Shown: in pieces, positions 4,376 to 5,113 of the stretch | Layout of the letters: each line of letters opens with the position of its first letter | How positions within the stretch are numbered: the stretch's first letter is position 1 | Assembly (NCBI GenBank): GCA_030037185.1 | Contig: JASHRR010000591.1 | Coordinates: 1 to 5,113, forward strand | DNA from: Xanthobacteraceae bacterium | GTDB taxonomy: Bacteria; Pseudomonadota; Alphaproteobacteria; Rhizobiales; Xanthobacteraceae | DNA: 5,113 bases | Direction: 5' to 3' | Translations under genes and position numbers: made by a program | Notes under the pieces: model-generated | Told to the model about the DNA's origin: nothing | The model's input: only the letters and a program-made list of their open reading frames with translations | The model's database searches: none

Positions 4376-5113
4376 ATGGCGTTAAGGCCGCAACCGCCGG
4401 TACCGCAATCGGTACCGCAATTTTTCGAGCCACCAACTGCTCCCGAGCCTCTGCGCGGGTTGTGGGCGGGGATCGTGGCTGCGGCTTTCTTGATTTTCAC
4501 CGCGCTGGGCAGCGTATTTAAGGAGATTGCGGCACGATGGCGCGGGATCGTGCTGGCACACATTTTCTTCCTCACTCTTTGGCTCGCTGTCCAGGTTTTC
4601 TTTTTCGTGTCGGGTGCATATTGGTGCCTCCCCAACGACGGTTCTAAATTCTCCGGGTGGTTTTCGAAATACTTTCCTCAGGTTTCGAGGTGCGGACCGC
4701 CCGTGGCGTCGCATGGCGCGACGTCGCCGACCACCACCCTTGCGGTCACGGCGTTTGGTTCGGCAAAGGCTGCGCCTGTCAGTTCGGCCTCATCCGCCGA
4801 TGCATCAGTTTCGTCCTCCGGTGCACCAGTGGCGTCATCCTCTGCTTCCTCACCGCTCTCGCCGCCTCCTTCCGCGACTGCCTCATCGGCCGGTCCGGCA
4901 CCGGCCTGGTCCAGCCAATCGATCGCGAACTGTTGGCGCAATCGTTCGGTCGATGGCGGCAGCTGTTACGGGCGTTCACAAGCCCTCCGGAAATCCGCGC
5001 CGGCCCGCTCTCGCTACCCGGCTTATCCGTGCCGCCGCCCCTCCGAGTGCGGATGGGATCGGTATTCCGACGATCATCGGGCCGCCGCCGATCAGCAAAT
5101 ATTCAAGCCCGGC
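4376..5113 (+). CDS. Unrecognised two-helix membrane protein with Ser/Ala/Pro-rich linker, partial (C-terminus beyond right edge)
   Basis: I do not recognise this protein. The visible 246 residues start at an ATG with a strong ribosome binding site. A proline-rich N-terminus (PQPPVPQSVPQFFEPPTAPEP, about 5-25) precedes two hydrophobic segments: about 28-48 (GLWAGIVAAAFLIFTALGSVF) and 58-83 (GIVLAHIFFLTLWLAVQV, then FFFVSGAYW). The short loop between them holds KEIAARWR, so positive-inside places the loop in the cytoplasm and both termini outside. Residues 108-180 are low complexity, rich in Ser, Ala, Pro and Thr, like an extended periplasmic linker. The tail (181-246) is basic and contains Cys186, Cys197, Cys219 and Cys225 and the stretch RSRYPAYPCRRPSECGWDRY. 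The frame is open to the window end. The membrane part uses more A/T-ending codons than the neighbouring genes, hinting at a different origin. It faces away from the IscB relic and shares no operon with it here. A real gene is likely; function is unknown. Confidence 0.65.
   Translation, partial: MALRPQPPVPQSVPQFFEPPTAPEPLRGLWAGIVAAAFLIFTALGSVFKEIAARWRGIVLAHIFFLTLWLAVQVFFFVSGAYWCLPNDGSKFSGWFSKYFPQVSRCGPPVASHGATSPTTTLAVTAFGSAKAAPVSSASSADASVSSSGAPVASSSASSPLSPPPSATASSAGPAPAWSSQSIANCWRNRSVDGGSCYGRSQALRKSAPARSRYPAYPCRRPSECGWDRYSDDHRAAADQQIFKPG
4398..4421 (+). repeat. Perfect 12-bp tandem repeat inside the membrane protein gene
   Basis: CGGTACCGCAAT occurs twice head to tail (4398-4409 and 4410-4421). 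It is in frame and produces the VPQS-VPQF duplication in the proline-rich N-terminus, so a gain or loss of a unit would change length without breaking the gene. Confidence 0.75.

Noticed and set aside
4678..4941. Acidic minus-strand frame opposite the Ser/Ala-rich linker
   Set aside because: Its Glu/Ala/Asp repeats are the mirror of the Ser/Ala codons in the plus-strand gene, and it has no start signals.
3273..5113. CRISPR array, tRNA or rRNA
   Set aside because: Only isolated two-copy repeats occur, with no regular repeat-spacer pattern, and no tRNA cloverleaf or rRNA motif was seen.

Overview
The window looks like chromosomal DNA from an alphaproteobacterium, most likely of the Bradyrhizobium/Nitrobacteraceae group. 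The reasons are high GC, strongly GC-biased third codon positions, and protein sequences (an ECF sigma/anti-sigma pair and an ABC exporter) that resemble that group. No database search was possible, so the taxon is an inference.

Layout. Positions 1-1085 (minus strand) hold a two-gene regulatory operon: an ECF sigma factor followed, with a GTGA stop/start overlap, by its membrane-anchored anti-sigma factor, which runs off the left edge. A good ECF-type promoter (GGAATAA, 16 bp, GTTTAC) lies upstream at 1211-1239 and suggests the sigma factor controls its own operon. Positions 1413-3272 (minus strand) encode a complete 619-residue ABCB-type half-transporter (membrane domain fused to ATPase) with every ATPase motif intact.

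Positions about 3517-4032 (minus strand) hold the most notable content: the decayed front end of an IscB gene (RNA-guided nuclease, Cas9 ancestor family). It carries the PLMP-like segment, the RuvC-I Asp motif and the start of the arginine-rich bridge helix, but is broken by at least three reading-frame shifts and truncated. Directly upstream is a roughly 207-nt structured region that matches the expected place, size and architecture of the IscB-associated omegaRNA (HEARO RNA). Its long-range helices and pseudoknot still appear able to pair although the protein gene is dead.

Positions 4033-4375 are a non-coding stretch with a hairpin, two TTAACCAT (CtrA-like) boxes and a possible -10 element. 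They lead into a plus-strand gene at 4376 that runs off the right edge. It encodes an unrecognised protein with two membrane helices, a Ser/Ala/Pro-rich linker and a cysteine-containing tail.

The sigma/anti-sigma pair works as one signalling unit. Nothing links the ABC transporter, the IscB relic and the plus-strand membrane protein functionally; the relic sits as an insertion between two divergently oriented genes.
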